Made by a program: the position numbers and the translations under genes
Notes under the pieces: generated by a model
The model's database searches: none
What the model was told of the DNA's origin: nothing
What the model saw: only the letters and a program-made list of their open reading frames with translations
Shown here: positions 6,006-8,111 of the stretch, one piece after another
Position numbering within the stretch: position 1 is the first letter of the stretch
How the letters are laid out: every line of letters starts with the position of its first letter
DNA from: an uncultured Sphingomonas sp.
GTDB lineage: Bacteria > Pseudomonadota > Alphaproteobacteria > Sphingomonadales > Sphingomonadaceae
Assembly (NCBI GenBank): GCA_946482655.1
Contig: CAMLSA010000124.1
Coordinates: 1 to 8,111 of the forward strand
Direction of reading: 5' to 3'
Length of the DNA: 8,111 nucleotides

Positions 6006-7661
6006 TTAACGCCGCTTGAGCGCTATGGCAATTCCACCTGCGATGAGCAGCAGCGCGAACAGCATGGGCAGCAGATTGCCGAAGCGCGCGAACGGGGTCG
6101 GCGGCCGCGGCGCCGGCAGCGCGGCCTCGATCGCCCCCGCCTTGCGCCAGGGCAGGCTGTGGAGCAGGCGGCCGTCGGCGTCAATCACCGCCGAAATACC
6201 GGTCGGCGTCGATCGGATGACCGGTATTCCCTCCTCGGCGGCGCGCAGCCGGGCCTGCGCCAGATGCTGCGGGGGCCCCCAGCGGCCGAACCAGGCATCG
6301 TTCGAGGGATTGAACAGGAAATCCGGCCGGTTGGCCGCATCGATCACCTGCCCCGAAAAGATGATCTCATAGCAGATCTGGATTCCCGCCTTGCCGAAAC
6401 CGGGCACCGCCAGAGTGGCGGGACCGGGACCCGGCCGGAAATCGACATCGCCGGGGACGAGCCGCGACAGGCCGATGGCCGACAGGATCGAACGGGCCGG
6501 CAGATATTCGCCATAGGGAACGAGATGGGCTTTCGCATAGCGGCCGATGATGTCGCCCCCGGCATTGAGACCGAACACGCTGTTGTGCGCACCGATCAGC
6601 TCGCCCGCCTTGTCGAAGATCAGCGCGTCGCCGCCGAGCAGGATCATGTCGCGAGGCCCTAGCAGCGCGGCGATGCGACGCCGCGCTTCGGGTTCGAGCT
6701 CCAGGAAGTCGGCGGTCGCGGCTTCGGGCCAGAGGACGAGCCGCGGCGGCGCCTCCGGCTTGGGCTTGCCGGTAAGCGCGCTCAGCCGGTTGAAATTGGC
6801 CTGCTGGAGCTTGGGGTCCCATTTCTCGTTCTGGTTGATGTTCGGCTGGACCACGACGACGCGTGGGCTGTCGCGCGGTGGCAGCGGGCGCAGCATCCAG
6901 GCCGACAGGATCTGCGCGAGCATCGCGATCAGCAGCGCCCAGCCGACCCGCTGCCAGCGGACCCGCTTGGGACCCGGCAGGAAGGCGAGCAGCCAGATCG
7001 ACGCGAGCAGGACCATGAAGCCGGACAGCCCATAGGTGCCCACCAGCCGGGTCAGCCCGACCCAGGCGGGCTCGGCGCTGCCGGGGGCGATCATGATCGC
7101 CGACAGCGGATTCCAGGCGAAGCCGGTGAAGGCGATGCTGCGCAGATATTCGGAGATGATCCAGCTGCCCGCGAACAGCAGGATGAAGCCATAAGGGTCG
7201 GGCTCGGGCGGCTCAATCGCGACCGGGCTTTCCATGCCTTCGGGGATCAGGCCTTTGAGCTTGCTGCGCCGCTTCACCAGCTCCCGGCGATGCCGGTGCA
7301 GCGCGATCGTGATCGGCAGGCGGTTGAGCCACCAGGCCAAGCCCGCGCCCAGCGCCGGAAAAGCCGCGAGATAGAGCGCGAGCAGGAACACCGCGATCCA
7401 GCCCAGCCAATGCGGCATCGACTCCTGATAGGTGAAGGCGGTGGCGATCCAGTTGTTGCCGAAGGTGAAATGGCCGACGCCGAAGCACCAGGCGCGGACC
7501 AGCGCGGCGGGTCCGCGATCGGCGTCCCGCACCAGCCACATCAGGCCAGTCATGCAAAGCAAGGTCACGAACCACCAGTTGAGCGGCGCGAAGCCCAGCG
7601 CCGAGGCGAGCCCCAGGCCGAACGCGATAGCCGGATATTTGAACGGGGTCAGTCTGTGCAT
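6006..7661 (-). CDS. lnt: apolipoprotein N-acyltransferase
   Basis: Lnt is the inner-membrane enzyme that completes lipoprotein maturation by adding a fatty acid from phospholipid to the N-terminal cysteine, after Lgt and Lsp. The protein has several N-terminal membrane spans (about 10-115 and 158-285), a periplasmic nitrilase-like domain (about 290-515), and a final span (about 522-548) ending in LKRR. The catalytic triad is visible: Glu313 in LWPEAAT, Lys377 in YAKAHLVPYGEY and Cys430 in ICYEIIF. Spacing is close to that of the E. coli enzyme. At 551 residues it is longer than E. coli Lnt (512), partly through a basic, proline-rich insert at about 117-157. The frame extends upstream to an ATG at 7754, but the added 31 residues are unlike the family and approach the groES promoter, so I use ATG 7661. 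No clear ribosome binding site precedes it; GTG immediately upstream is an alternative. Confidence 0.95.
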   Translation of the reverse strand: MHRLTPFKYPAIAFGLGLASALGFAPLNWWFVTLLCMTGLMWLVRDADRGPAALVRAWCFGVGHFTFGNNWIATAFTYQESMPHWLGWIAVFLLALYLAAFPALGAGLAWWLNRLPITIALHRHRRELVKRRSKLKGLIPEGMESPVAIEPPEPDPYGFILLFAGSWIISEYLRSIAFTGFAWNPLSAIMIAPGSAEPAWVGLTRLVGTYGLSGFMVLLASIWLLAFLPGPKRVRWQRVGWALLIAMLAQILSAWMLRPLPPRDSPRVVVVQPNINQNEKWDPKLQQANFNRLSALTGKPKPEAPPRLVLWPEAATADFLELEPEARRRIAALLGPRDMILLGGDALIFDKAGELIGAHNSVFGLNAGGDIIGRYAKAHLVPYGEYLPARSILSAIGLSRLVPGDVDFRPGPGPATLAVPGFGKAGIQICYEIIFSGQVIDAANRPDFLFNPSNDAWFGRWGPPQHLAQARLRAAEEGIPVIRSTPTGISAVIDADGRLLHSLPWRKAGAIEAALPAPRPPTPFARFGNLLPMLFALLLIAGGIAIALKRR

Positions 7662-7763
7662 CACCGGCTTGTGGATAGGAGGGGCACCCCCATATCGCGA
7701 CCACCGTGCCGCCGTGAAGGTGGCGCGTCGCGCACATGCAATAAAAATCCGCAAAGGGGATGC

Positions 7764-7792
7764 TTGACAGCCTCGAGGCCGTCTCGCATATC
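7764..7792 (+). promoter_or_regulatory. groES promoter
   Basis: A perfect TTGACA (7764-7769) is followed after 17 bases by CATATC (7787-7792), just ahead of the CIRCE element. Transcription should start at about 7798-7800. The preceding C gives CTTGAC, which also resembles the -35 of alphaproteobacterial RpoH (heat-shock sigma) promoters, so dual sigma-70/RpoH use is possible. The spacer contains a perfect 10-bp palindrome, GCCTCGAGGC (7770-7779). The rest of the 7662-7896 region holds no gene, and I saw no clear promoter for lnt in it. Confidence 0.7.
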
Positions 7793-7796
7793 ACCG

Positions 7797-7823
7797 CTAG
7801 CACTCAACACGGGTGAGTGCTAG
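7797..7823 (+). promoter_or_regulatory. CIRCE element (HrcA operator)
   Basis: CTAGCACTC, a 9-base spacer and GAGTGCTAG form a perfect inverted repeat. It matches the CIRCE consensus TTAGCACTC-N9-GAGTGCTAA except for the outermost base of each arm. It begins 5 bases past the -10 box and covers the predicted transcription start, so HrcA bound here would repress groES (and groEL, expected beyond the window) at normal temperature. In the mRNA the same repeat forms a leader stem-loop. Confidence 0.95.
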
Positions 7824-7896
7824 AAATTCCAACCGACAAAATTGGCCGTGGGCTGAACCCGCCGCGGTCGGTCATTGTAAGGAAAGGGTGAAGCAC

Positions 7897-8111
7897 ATGA
7901 GTTTCCGTCCGCTGCACGATCGCGTGCTCGTTCGCCGCGTCGAGGCCGAGGAAAAAACCGCCGGCGGGATCATCATCCCCGACAGCGCCAAGGAAAAGCC
8001 CCAGGAGGGCGAGGTCGTCGCCGTCGGCGGCGGCGCCAAGGCCGAGGATGGCAAGGTCACCCCGCTCGACGTCAAGGCCGGCGACAAGATCCTGTTCGGC
8101 AAATGGTCGGG
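7897..8111 (+). CDS. groES: co-chaperonin GroES (3'-truncated)
   Basis: GroES is the 10-kDa heptameric lid of the GroEL folding chamber in the cytoplasm. The visible 71 residues, starting [14 protein letters not shown], match the family throughout. The GroEL-binding mobile loop [17 protein letters not shown] (18-34, with GGIII at 23-27) is intact, followed by GEVVAVGGG and the [14 protein letters not shown] segment. Full-length members have about 95 residues, so some 25 codons lie past the window edge, and groEL is expected directly after. The start has an AGGAAAGGG ribosome binding site about 9 bases ahead. The 5' leader of about 95 bases carries the CIRCE stem-loop, indicating heat-shock control by HrcA and probably RpoH. 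Confidence 0.98.
   Translation, partial: MSFRPLHDRVLVRRVEAEEKTAGGIIIPDSAKEKPQEGEVVAVGGGAKAEDGKVTPLDVKAGDKILFGKWS

Noticed and set aside
7662..7754. Longer N-terminus for Lnt
   Set aside because: The added 31 residues do not look like a Lnt N-terminus, and ATG 7661 gives the family-typical start ahead of the first membrane span.
7872..8102. Open frame of 76 codons on the - strand at the right edge
   Set aside because: It is antisense to groES, whose protein is unmistakable. The shadow is Ser/Pro/Thr-rich without homology I recognise.

Overview
The window is GC-rich, densely coded DNA from an alphaproteobacterium, most likely a member of the Sphingomonadales. The evidence for this is the protein flavour, the lnt-metK-(methyltransferase)-trmB gene string, a PmtA-like methyltransferase, and a CIRCE-controlled groES promoter. 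The placement is inference, since no marker gene was searched. I see no phage genes, insertion sequences, CRISPR arrays, tRNAs or rRNAs. This is chromosomal housekeeping DNA flanking a small accessory metabolic cluster.

Left part (1-3260). The window opens inside the beta subunit of a 2-oxoglutarate:ferredoxin oxidoreductase (korB, + strand, ends at 626). It converges on a small unrecognised 100-residue gene on the - strand. Upstream of that, also on the - strand, are an NTF2/SnoaL-like protein and an SMP-30/gluconolactonase-family lactonase with all four expected metal/substrate-site residues. These three may be transcribed together from a promoter near 2750. A single-domain cupin gene is divergent from them (+ strand, start corrected to 2858). 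Together these look like a small carbohydrate or lactone catabolic group, but the substrate cannot be read from sequence.

Middle part (3262-7661). Four - strand genes run in the order lnt, metK, PmtA-like methyltransferase, trmB. Lnt is the apolipoprotein N-acyltransferase. MetK makes S-adenosylmethionine (SAM). The PmtA-like enzyme (predicted phospholipid N-methyltransferase) and TrmB (tRNA m7G46 methyltransferase) both use SAM, and their reading frames overlap by 8 bases. Between lnt and metK lies a near-perfect AT-rich 20-bp palindrome, a good candidate operator for SAM-cycle control. Between metK and the methyltransferase lie two stem-loops that could shape expression of the two methyltransferases.

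Right part (7662-8111). A 235-bp divergent region separates lnt from groES. It holds a TTGACA-N17-CATATC promoter and a perfect inverted-repeat CIRCE element (the HrcA operator), then a good ribosome binding site and the first 71 codons of groES, cut by the window edge. No gap longer than 300 bp lacks a gene. I found no clearly new biological system. The most interesting signals are regulatory: the metK palindrome and the stem-loops in the metK-methyltransferase gap.
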